Shown here one piece after another: positions 7,301-12,260 of a stretch of 12,260 nucleotides of DNA. A program made the translations under genes and the position numbers. The DNA lies in the NCBI GenBank assembly GCA_964541755.1, contig CAZIRF010000060.1, positions 1 to 12,260 of the forward strand, written 5' to 3'. Positions within the stretch are counted from its first letter, which is position 1. Each line of letters begins with the position of its first letter. Below the pieces are notes generated by a model. That model did not search any database, was not told the DNA's origin, and saw nothing but the letters and a program-made list of their open reading frames with translations. Source of the stretch: CAZIRF01 sp964541755 (GTDB taxonomy: Bacteria > Spirochaetota > Spirochaetia > Treponematales > Breznakiellaceae).

Positions 7301-7990
7301 GCCGGTGAGCGAGGGGGACTCCGGCCTGGAAGCGCCATCCTCGTCGACGAGGGCCGGGCCTTCCCCCATGGCAGAGAGCGCTGCCATATCGCCTTCCCCA
7401 TCATCAGTCTCAAGGTCTTCGAGTTCTTCGAGTTCGCTCAGGTCGCTGCTGTCGACGAGACCCGCAGGCGTCGAAGCTTCTTGATCGGGGGGGAGGGTAA
7501 CGTCGTCTTCGACGTCCGGGATGCCGGGAGGGGGTGGCCCTGGCGGTGGCGGTGGGTTGCTGTCGAGGGAGAGATCGTCGGGGATACTGTCGAGAAAGGC
7601 CCCGAAGTCGAGGCTGTCAGGGTCGAATTCCGCTGTTTGGGTATCGCTTTCCGTATCCTGAATTGGCGAAGAAGGACTGTCCGGGCTTGGAGGCGCGCTG
7701 TAATCGCTCGTGTCGAGGAAGGCGCTGTCGAAGGGAGATGCTTCGCTGTTACTGTCGTCGAGAGTACTGCCATAGCTCTCAGAATCGGTTTGACTGTTGC
7801 TGCCGGTACCGTCATCCAAATCGTCGAGATCCGGCGCATTCCCGATAAGAGCCGCGAGGTCTTCGTCGAGACCCTCGCCGGGAAGCGGGGAGCTGGGCAT
7901 GGGCTCGCCGCGTTTTTCGCGAACGTCCCGTTCATTGCCCACGTTTTGAAATGAAGTCTGGAAACGTTCCAGCTCTTGCAGTGACGGCAT
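4382..7990 (-). CDS. flcA: Periplasmic flagellar collar protein FlcA (candidate), TPR membrane protein
   Basis: A 1202-residue protein built in three parts. Residues 1 to about 520 are acidic, Ser/Pro-rich and probably disordered, with a polyproline run (PPPPPGPPPPG, about 143-153) and repeated DFSLPAE-type motifs at 244-365. Residues about 530-610 form a compact helical cytosolic domain (SLTEDDFEKLEHTLDSYPL onward). One transmembrane helix spans about 638-658. The last ~540 residues are helical repeats of TPR type, for example YRYAEAYIDKRQYEMARQIY and YRMGYIHYSHADWRTALEQF, predicted periplasmic. The same order occurs in Borrelia burgdorferi FlcA (BB0326), which builds the collar of the periplasmic flagellar motor and helps stator assembly; assignment rests on architecture and resemblance, not alignment. 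I chose ATG 7990; a TTG two codons earlier would also be possible. No Shine-Dalgarno sequence precedes it. It is monocistronic. Confidence 0.75.
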   Translation of the reverse strand: MPSLQELERFQTSFQNVGNERDVREKRGEPMPSSPLPGEGLDEDLAALIGNAPDLDDLDDGTGSNSQTDSESYGSTLDDSNSEASPFDSAFLDTSDYSAPPSPDSPSSPIQDTESDTQTAEFDPDSLDFGAFLDSIPDDLSLDSNPPPPPGPPPPGIPDVEDDVTLPPDQEASTPAGLVDSSDLSELEELEDLETDDGEGDMAALSAMGEGPALVDEDGASRPESPSLTGPNAPDDGFDMGGDDFSLPAEDVFTGESGDFSLPAEEEPLPGETSPTASGDFSLPAGEEFNLDDSLDLFSEEPAPGTPKTAAREEAGIPEGELPPLPSDDFAVPGDEESRPLPDSDEVAAIDGTEPDSGDFSLPEDLDSAFDLSPAETPPGDEERIPPPLDEGGFNDLDESPFSIPDLDVPAGGIELEGEDNESGELPASGENNSAPEGLPGAMDGEDPFALPVDEDAEVPLDSFDTFSLDNDIASGFGLKNDDETGGEGFADLEDFSLDGIDALFAKDGAPGKAPPPQRPARPAKSAKSSVGEEEISLTEDDFEKLEHTLDSYPLNLRMACEEIIAEQIIPADQMANLVQLLVSGASPSECASVAGKILSRNIVIPKGFEKKSGEELEAEQATFIWLFRNRILPVLKIGAFITACTALLVFMGYQFVWKPIAANSLYKKGWELIPQGSYTRSRERFDAASKIQRQKKWHYRYAEAYIDKRQYEMARQIYDETLTFYRRDKKASLDYARMESELLRNYERADRILRAQILDWRVHDREGLLAQGDNFLAWGEIDRSKYERARESFATLIEEYGPKDPFMERMLRYFIRTDSLADTLALQEHFMGSKRRKIGHETLTELGAYLIDKKEEEPEGVPDPNLERITSIGKIFERAIEQDPGYPESWYHLYRYQLRYGAKGQGLATIRQAVELFDRAEEKNATRKYQHIDAVRRYAAHLAEERSFLPAAEQLVKGAELYDDALERRILAPTPDLARIRADLGDLDYFVFARHDDALANYKRAVRDGWAPPEIRYRMGYIHYSHADWRTALEQFYDASMDLPLNRKLLFAMANTAANQGNQHMAQGYYNQLLDILELERSRFPRLVPAGSVEHAELAERIMRARNNLGVTMEELARQNGRTDYRSRALSLLSESARAWDALTRDPQSMIRAEGTNLGYLNTKMILQPNLGFAPQIYQEIDKDVLEPSAWEELLSGSSNN

Positions 7991-7997
7991 GATCAAG

Positions 7998-8026
7998 ATA
8001 TTGAATCAGAATCCGATAATTGTAAA
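7998..8026 (-). promoter_or_regulatory. Probable flcA promoter, apparently leaderless
   Basis: On the minus strand TTTACA (8026-8021, 5/6) is followed after 17 bases by CAATAT (8003-7998, only 3/6), ending seven bases before the ATG at 7990. TATCTT, shifted three bases, is an alternative -10. The region is just 41 bp wide and is shared with the divergent gene. Confidence 0.45.
8015..8020 (+). promoter_or_regulatory. -10 element for the glycogen-binding-domain gene
   Basis: GATAAT (5/6) ends 11 bases before the ATG at 8032, which predicts a leader of only about 5 bases. No good -35 is found at 16-18 bases upstream, where the sequence runs into flcA coding DNA, so an activator may be needed. 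AAAG just before the start codon is too weak to be a convincing ribosome site. Confidence 0.4.
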
Positions 8027-8031
8027 GAACT

Positions 8032-8868
8032 ATGAAAACACTACGCATCATGACACTGGGCCTTTTGGTGGCCTCCTGTATTCAACTGCCTCTTCTCTTG
8101 GCTGTTGAGCCGGACTCGTTTCGCTACGCGGATCGACTTCTGTCCATAGAAGACGCCGGGCCGCCAGCCCTCTTCGAGGATTCGGTCATCTTCACGGCGG
8201 CAAATGGTGCCAGAAGGGTGGGGATAGCATTTGCCCATGAAGATTTTTCCCGTGTTCATTGGTTCAAGCGTCTCTACAAGCCCTTGGCGACCTTGGCCGA
8301 AGCCGAACCCCTGCCGCGCATGGCCGAAGGCGGCATGTTGCGCTATGACAGCGGTGTGCTTTTCTACGTCTATGAGTGGCCTCTCGAGCTCTCCAGCCTG
8401 GAATATCGCATGGTTATTGACGGGGTGTGGACCCCTGACCCCTGGAATCCGGATACCGTGTACCGCCAGGCGAACGGGCAGAGCCTCTCGCGCCTCTCTC
8501 TTTCGACCATGGTGCGTGATGATAAAGATGGCGCGTCCTTGGTGCGGGCGCTCCCTCCCCGGGCCCGCGATCATGGGCCGGTGTTCAATGGGGGCCGCGT
8601 GGACTTCTATCTTGAAACCGGTGTTCGGGGCGAAACTATCAGCCTTGCCGGGTCTTTCAATGCATGGGACCCCTTTATGTACGAGATGACGGAAACAAGC
8701 CCCGGGGTCTACCATATCGGGCTGACCCTGCCTCCGGGCGTGCATCACTACCTGTTTTATCGCAATAGTGTTGCGGTGTTGGATGAGACGAATCCCGACA
8801 AGGTTTACAGCGAAGAGGGGCGGGCAGTTTCCCGGCTGGTCATTCCTGCCCGGGTAGCCTACAATTGA
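8032..8868 (+). CDS. Exported protein with glycogen-binding-like (CBM48/E-set) domain
   Basis: A 278-residue exported protein. The N terminus is a signal peptide with an unusual layout: a lipobox-like VASC ends at Cys16, but hydrophobic residues continue to about 24 (LAVEP), so it is either a lipoprotein or a signal-peptidase-I substrate. The C-terminal domain (about 188-275) contains TISLAGSFNAWDPF, then PGVYHIGLTLPPGVHHYLFY, the pattern of AMPK-type glycogen-binding modules, with the sugar-contact Trp at 212. The first half (about 50-160) appears to be a second, diverged copy of the same fold, matching the end of the first at NPDxVY and SRL. No catalytic domain is attached. Such modules bind alpha-glucans in some proteins and mediate only protein contact in others; which applies is unknown. 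It diverges from flcA and probably forms a two-gene unit with the nitroreductase four bases downstream. Confidence 0.8.
   Translation: MKTLRIMTLGLLVASCIQLPLLLAVEPDSFRYADRLLSIEDAGPPALFEDSVIFTAANGARRVGIAFAHEDFSRVHWFKRLYKPLATLAEAEPLPRMAEGGMLRYDSGVLFYVYEWPLELSSLEYRMVIDGVWTPDPWNPDTVYRQANGQSLSRLSLSTMVRDDKDGASLVRALPPRARDHGPVFNGGRVDFYLETGVRGETISLAGSFNAWDPFMYEMTETSPGVYHIGLTLPPGVHHYLFYRNSVAVLDETNPDKVYSEEGRAVSRLVIPARVAYN
8837..8865 (+). promoter_or_regulatory. Internal promoter for the nitroreductase gene, leaderless type
   Basis: Inside the last codons of the upstream gene, TGGTCA (8837-8842, 4/6) and TACAAT (8860-8865, 5/6) are 17 bases apart, and TACAAT ends seven bases before the ATG at 8873. With no Shine-Dalgarno sequence in front of that ATG, the gene may be made from its own leaderless transcript as well as by translational coupling. 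Confidence 0.45.
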
Positions 8869-8872
8869 TTTC

Positions 8873-9406
8873 ATGAACGTTTTTGACGCTATAAGCCATC
8901 GCTACAGTGTGCGTGCGTACCGCGACAAGGCCGTGGAACGCGAAAAAATCGAGTCGGTTTTCAGTGCCGTGCGTCTTGCGCCTTCGGCAAAGAACATGCA
9001 GGAGTGGCGTTTTATTCTGGTAACCGACCCGGCCTTGCGCGCGCAGATAGCCGAAGCGGGCGGGCAGCCCTTTTTGAAGGAGTGCCCGGTTATCGTCGTC
9101 GCCTGCGCCCAAACAGACAACTATGTCATGCGCTGCGGCGAAAGGGCCTATCCCATCGATTTGGCCATTGCCATCGATCACCTTACCCTTGCAGCCACGG
9201 CCATGGGCTTGGGCAGCTGCTGGATTGGCTCTTTCGATGCAAAGGCCGTTAAAGAGGTCCTTTCCATTCCTGAAGAGGTCCCGGTCGTGGAGCTCCTCTC
9301 GCTGGGCTATCCCGCAGACGAACCCAAACCGGGCCACCTCAAGAGCCGCAGGCCCCTTTCGGAAATCCTCATGGAGAATGAGTGGGGGGCCGCCTGGCGC
9401 CACTAA
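8873..9406 (+). CDS. Nitroreductase family protein (FMN-dependent oxidoreductase)
   Basis: A 177-residue cytosolic flavoprotein of the compact nitroreductase type, expected to bind FMN as a homodimer and reduce nitro, quinone or similar substrates with NAD(P)H. Family marks: RYSVRAY (10-16) for FMN phosphate contact, APSAKNMQEWRF (36-47; the usual form is PSAxNxQPW, so Glu44 replaces the common Pro), MGLGSCWIG (111-119), LLSLGYP (141-147) and RRPLSEIL (159-166). The physiological substrate is not predictable. It starts four bases after the upstream stop, without a ribosome site. The last residues, GAAWRH, come from a 16-bp sequence that is repeated directly after the stop, suggesting the 3' end was altered by a short tandem duplication. 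Confidence 0.9.
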   Translation: MNVFDAISHRYSVRAYRDKAVEREKIESVFSAVRLAPSAKNMQEWRFILVTDPALRAQIAEAGGQPFLKECPVIVVACAQTDNYVMRCGERAYPIDLAIAIDHLTLAATAMGLGSCWIGSFDAKAVKEVLSIPEEVPVVELLSLGYPADEPKPGHLKSRRPLSEILMENEWGAAWRH

Positions 9407-9422
9407 GGCCGCCTGGCGCCAC
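9388..9422. repeat. 19-bp tandem duplication spanning the nitroreductase stop codon
   Basis: GGCCGCCTGGCGCCAC occurs at 9388-9403 and again at 9407-9422; with the TAA between them the unit is 19 bp (GGCCGCCTGGCGCCACTAA). A shorter third echo, GCGCCAC, lies at 9434-9440. The unit contains the palindrome TGGCGCCA. It fills much of the 83-bp gap between two convergent genes; no conventional terminator with a U-tract is visible there. Confidence 0.85.
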
Positions 9423-9489
9423 CAGCGTGTATCGCGCCACCAAGGACACAAGGCGCTCCGTACGCTTTCTGCAATGCCCGCTCCCGGGA

Positions 9490-10299
9490 TTACATCGCGT
9501 TGTCCATGGGTGGGGTTGAGCCGCCGGGGTTGTCGTTGTCGCCGTCGCTGTTGGGGGCCAGAGCCGGGAAGGGGATGATGGCGCTGTAGCGCCAGAGCAT
9601 CCGCAGCTTGGCCAGTGCCTTGGGCAGGGCTTCGCGCAGGGGCTCCCGATCGCCGGATCCGGACAGAATGCTGTCTGCGAGGCTCGCGAGGTCGCCCATG
9701 AGGGGCGGCAAACGCCCGAAGCGCGCGAGGAGTTCCGCTTCGCCAATGGATGGGCGGCTGCCTTGGCCTTCATCGTTGTCGTTCTGTCGCCCTTCTTGGT
9801 TCGCGGGGCCCTCCATGCTCAGGCGGCTGCAGGGGCGAAAGCGTGCCCGGCCGGTCTTGTCGCGGTCGCCGCTAAAGCCGAAGAGCCGGCAGATAAGGGG
9901 GCGTCCCCCGTAGACTGAACAGAACCAGGGGCCCTCGTCGCGGGCAAGAACGCAGCCTTTTTTGGCGCTGTTGCGGGCCATGAGGGCTTCGGCTGCGGTC
10001 TCCTCGCCACAGAGGGCGCGGGATCGTGCGGCAGTGGCATCGGCCAGGGGGTATTCCCCGGCATCGCCCTGTCCCTGCTCGAGAATCCAAGCTGCCATCC
10101 AGAGTGCTTCAATTTCGAGGATGTCCGGTTCGAAGGATTCGCAGCAGGACCCGCAGCCTTCCGGGCAACGCCAGGGCGTGGCCTCCTGCCAGGGTTTTTG
10201 CTCTTCTTCTATACGATCGTAAACAGCTGCCAGCTCCGCAAGGGGGGCCGGCAGGGCGCAATCCGCCGGTACGGCGGGGGGCATGGTGCATGGGCGCAT
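9490..10299 (-). CDS. YkgJ-family cysteine cluster protein
   Basis: A 269-residue cytosolic protein with the zinc/iron-chelating cysteine cluster of the YkgJ family: CPEGCGSCC (C45, C49, C52, C53), then C116, CSVYGGRPLICR (C127, C137) and C157. These could bind a metal or Fe-S cluster; the family has no settled function. Residues 163-184 are a polar insert rich in Asn, Asp, Glu and Gln, and the tail after about 247 is disordered and Asp/Asn/Pro-rich. The annotated start is the first ATG (10299). It overlaps a -10-like TACAAT, so the ATG five codons later (10284) may be the true start; the first residues carry no motif either way. It converges on the nitroreductase gene and diverges from the VWA lipoprotein gene across 69 bp. 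Confidence 0.85.
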   Translation of the reverse strand: MRPCTMPPAVPADCALPAPLAELAAVYDRIEEEQKPWQEATPWRCPEGCGSCCESFEPDILEIEALWMAAWILEQGQGDAGEYPLADATAARSRALCGEETAAEALMARNSAKKGCVLARDEGPWFCSVYGGRPLICRLFGFSGDRDKTGRARFRPCSRLSMEGPANQEGRQNDNDEGQGSRPSIGEAELLARFGRLPPLMGDLASLADSILSGSGDREPLREALPKALAKLRMLWRYSAIIPFPALAPNSDGDNDNPGGSTPPMDNAM

Positions 10300-10303
10300 T
10301 GTA
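10298..10303 (-). promoter_or_regulatory. -10-like element overlapping the YkgJ-family start
   Basis: TACAAT (5/6) on the minus strand runs into the ATG at 10299. If it is the real -10, translation would begin at 10284, 13 bases downstream. No convincing -35 lies at 17 bases; TTGCGC further up (10341-10331 area) would pair better with a weaker GATACA box. Confidence 0.25.
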
Positions 10304-10330
10304 AAAACGATGTATCATGCCGGTGCCATT

Positions 10331-10361
10331 TTGCGCAATATCCCCGCCCGGGTGCTATACT
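10331..10361 (+). promoter_or_regulatory. Promoter of the VWA lipoprotein gene, leaderless type
   Basis: TTGCGC (10331-10336, 3/6) and TATACT (10356-10361, 5/6) are 19 bases apart, slightly long. TATACT ends seven bases before the ATG at 10369, the same -10 hexamer and nearly the same spacing as at the 3841 gene. No Shine-Dalgarno sequence is present. Confidence 0.5.
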
Positions 10362-10368
10362 GAATGCC

Positions 10369-12246
10369 ATGAACCTGCAATGTTCGCCCAAAACGGGCTC
10401 CCTCCGGCGGCTTTTGCTCGCTGTCCTTGTCGGATTCGCCCTTTTTTCCTGTACGTCGCGCCCGAAAGAGGCGGCTCCGGTCGAGACTGCCAAAACGGCT
10501 GATGCACCGGCCGGCGGCGCCTCTTCGCCGGCGATGGATACCGCGTCTGCCCCCGAGCCTGTGGAGCGGGAGGAGGCCGAACTCGCCGCCCCCCTGGCAT
10601 CACCCCGAAAAAAGGGGAGCATGTCCAAATCCCTCGATGCGGGGGCGGAGGATCGCTTTGACGAGCTGATGGACGGCGAGTCCTTTGCTGCAGCGACGTC
10701 TTCCGGGCCCCGCGAGGGCGGTCTCAAGGCGGGCTATACCGATGACCACCGCCAATACAACTACTTTCTCGATTTTTTGGAGCGTTTCCGGCAGCTGTCC
10801 TTGAAGCGCGAGCTCCCGGTAGCCAACCGGGTGGTCTTCGAGGTGCAGGACCGCGCCGGGCGGCCCTTCCCCAATGTCGAATTGGCATTTACCGCCGGCA
10901 ATGGCGAGGTCCTTGACCGGGTCATGACCAATGCCGATGGGCGCGCTTTCGTGACCCTGGACCGCGACGCTGTTGTCGCTGCCCGCTTCAACAATCGCAC
11001 GCTTATTCAAAAGCCCTTCGATTCGCAGGGCCCGCGCACTGTTTCCCTTTCTCTCGATGCACAGCGTGCCGTGCCTGCGCCGCCACCCTTGGATATAGTC
11101 TTCATACTCGATACGACCGGGTCCATGGGCGGGGAGATTGAGCGCCTGCGCACGACCATCGATATCATCCGCGAGAACCTCGACCTCGCCACCCCCCGGC
11201 CGCGCATCCGCTTTGGGCTGGTTCTGTACAAAGACCGCGGAGACGACTATGTGACTGCCTCCTGGCCCCTTACCGGCGACATGAAGACCTTTCGCAAAAA
11301 CCTGGCCAAGGCAGAGGCGAGCGGGGGCGGCGACACCCCCGAAGACCTCGAAGCGGCCCTCGATGTGGCCCTTGCCGATGACATGGGCTGGAACAAGGAC
11401 GGGGGGCGCATTGCCTTCATTATTACTGATGCTCCCGCCCAGCTGTATCCCGATGCCATTGGCTACGATGCCTCGACCGCCCGGGCCCGCGAAAAGGGAG
11501 TGCGCATCCATTCGATAGGGACGGGCGGTTTGCCCACAGAGGGCGAGGTCCAGTTGCGCCAGATTGCCTGGCGAACACGCGGGTCCTACATCTTCCTTAC
11601 CTACGGTGAGCGTGGCGAGAGTGCCGGCGGCAAACCGGGGGCAGTGAGCCACCACACCGGCGATAACTGGACGGCCGAGCGCCTCGAGACCATCATCATC
11701 CGCCTGGCCCGTGATGAGCTCGCTGCCTTGAGCGGGGTGCGCCCCGCTGTCCCGGCCGATGACTGGTTCCGTGCGACGAGCGACGACGAACGCAGCAGCG
11801 AGGACGTCCTCGACGAGCTCTTCAACGAGAGCCTCAAGCGCTTGGTCGACTACTCTTCGTTCCAGTTGACCGCAGAGACCCCCGTATCGCTTGCTGCCAT
11901 ACAGGCGGGAGAAGCCGCTGCCCCGGTGTACACCCGGAATGCAGAGCGCTTTCACGCTCGACTCCTTCAGTCTGCCGTGGGTTTGAAGCGCTTCAAGCTC
12001 GTCGAGCGCGAGGGGCTGCAGGCAATCCTCGAGGAAGTCGAGCTTGCCTTGAGTGCTGCTGCCGGTGGTGCCCCCTCTGCCAAGCTCGCAGAGCTCTTGG
12101 GGGCCGAATTCCTTATCTTGCCGCTTCTTCGGGAAGTGGAAGAGGGGGGTGATTGGGAAGTCTACCTGCGCCTTGTGCGGGTGCGCACCGCCGAAATCCT
12201 CTCCGTTTCGCGGGCCCGTATAGACCGGAGCCTTTCCATCAAGTAA
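10369..12246 (+). CDS. Lipoprotein with Ig-like, von Willebrand factor A and CsgG/LpoB-like regions
   Basis: A 625-residue envelope lipoprotein. The signal peptide ends in ALFSC, so Cys28 is the likely lipid anchor. Residues 29 to about 120 are an Ala/Pro/Glu-rich linker. Residues about 153-230 look like a beta-sandwich of the Big or carboxypeptidase-regulatory type (VVFEVQDRAGRPFPNVELAF, then TNADGRAFVTL). A VWA domain covers about 240-415 with a full MIDAS set: DTTGS (D248, T250, S252), T323 in GGGDTPED, and D354 in IITDAP; YKDRGDDY and GGGDTPED resemble the alpha-kinase-associated VWA group. Residues about 520-622 read like the CsgG/LpoB fold: FKLVEREGLQAILEE, AELLGAEFLILPLL, VYLRLVRVRTAEIL. 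A cation-dependent binding role at the envelope is inferred; the partner is unknown. The open frame extends upstream to 10198, but that part lacks a signal peptide and runs into the divergent gene. The stop is 14 bases before the window end. Confidence 0.85.
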   Translation: MNLQCSPKTGSLRRLLLAVLVGFALFSCTSRPKEAAPVETAKTADAPAGGASSPAMDTASAPEPVEREEAELAAPLASPRKKGSMSKSLDAGAEDRFDELMDGESFAAATSSGPREGGLKAGYTDDHRQYNYFLDFLERFRQLSLKRELPVANRVVFEVQDRAGRPFPNVELAFTAGNGEVLDRVMTNADGRAFVTLDRDAVVAARFNNRTLIQKPFDSQGPRTVSLSLDAQRAVPAPPPLDIVFILDTTGSMGGEIERLRTTIDIIRENLDLATPRPRIRFGLVLYKDRGDDYVTASWPLTGDMKTFRKNLAKAEASGGGDTPEDLEAALDVALADDMGWNKDGGRIAFIITDAPAQLYPDAIGYDASTARAREKGVRIHSIGTGGLPTEGEVQLRQIAWRTRGSYIFLTYGERGESAGGKPGAVSHHTGDNWTAERLETIIIRLARDELAALSGVRPAVPADDWFRATSDDERSSEDVLDELFNESLKRLVDYSSFQLTAETPVSLAAIQAGEAAAPVYTRNAERFHARLLQSAVGLKRFKLVEREGLQAILEEVELALSAAAGGAPSAKLAELLGAEFLILPLLREVEEGGDWEVYLRLVRVRTAEILSVSRARIDRSLSIK

Positions 12247-12260
12247 TCACGTCCGGCCGG

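Noticed and set aside
6437..7954. 505-codon plus-strand open frame, and a Ser-rich one at 6489-7484, opposite the flcA N terminus
   Set aside because: They are complements of the acidic repeated coding sequence (Asp/Glu/Ser/Pro codons). They have no start signals, and the minus-strand frame continues into a convincing membrane and TPR protein.
7991..7996. TTG start two codons upstream of the flcA ATG
   Set aside because: Possible, but the ATG at 7990 is the stronger codon and is placed seven bases after the -10 box; no ribosome site favours the TTG.
8041..8874. 277-codon minus-strand frame opposite the glycogen-binding-domain gene
   Set aside because: The plus-strand product has a signal peptide and recognisable domain motifs; the antisense product is Arg/His/Gly-rich without any.
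10198..10368. N-terminal extension of the VWA lipoprotein frame
   Set aside because: The added 57 residues are Arg/Cys/Gly-rich, overlap the divergent YkgJ-family gene and would bury the signal peptide that starts at 10369.

Overview
The window looks like chromosomal DNA of a GC-rich, free-living type spirochaete (Spirochaetales/Spirochaetaceae-like; genus not assignable by eye). The strongest marker is a 1202-residue protein at 4382-7990 (minus strand). It has a long acidic cytoplasmic half, one membrane helix and a large periplasmic TPR half, the architecture of the spirochaete periplasmic flagellar collar protein FlcA. Nothing points to a prophage, an insertion sequence, a CRISPR array or a recent island, and I see no rRNA or tRNA gene. 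There is no gene-free stretch longer than 300 bases; the largest gap is 1883-2093.

Layout, left to right: a three-copy 19-bp palindromic tandem repeat (1-55) touching the stop codon of a GTP-type PEP carboxykinase gene (56-1882, minus); a small conserved-looking hypothetical gene (2094-2486, minus) 34 bp downstream of an orphan solute-binding-like lipoprotein gene (2521-3777, minus); a divergent helical hypothetical gene (3841-4326, plus) that converges on the flcA candidate, with a terminator on each side; then, divergent from flcA by only 41 bp, a secreted glycogen-binding-domain-like protein (8032-8868, plus) and a small nitroreductase (8873-9406, plus). A YkgJ-family cysteine-cluster protein (9490-10299, minus) converges on the nitroreductase and diverges from a large lipoprotein (10369-12246, plus). 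That lipoprotein combines an Ig-like region, a von Willebrand factor A domain with a complete MIDAS motif, and a CsgG/LpoB-like C-terminal region.

How the genes relate: central metabolism (pckG), cell-envelope and motility structure (flcA and three probable secreted or lipid-anchored proteins) and a redox enzyme sit side by side. Most are single-gene or two-gene units with their own promoters, so the window is a string of small transcription units and not one pathway operon.

The most notable cross-cutting signal is regulatory. Only pckG has an obvious Shine-Dalgarno sequence. Several other genes have a sigma70-like -10 hexamer ending just 6-8 bases before the ATG, as expected for leaderless mRNAs. 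The second notable item is the VWA plus CsgG-like lipoprotein, a domain combination I do not recognise as a described family.
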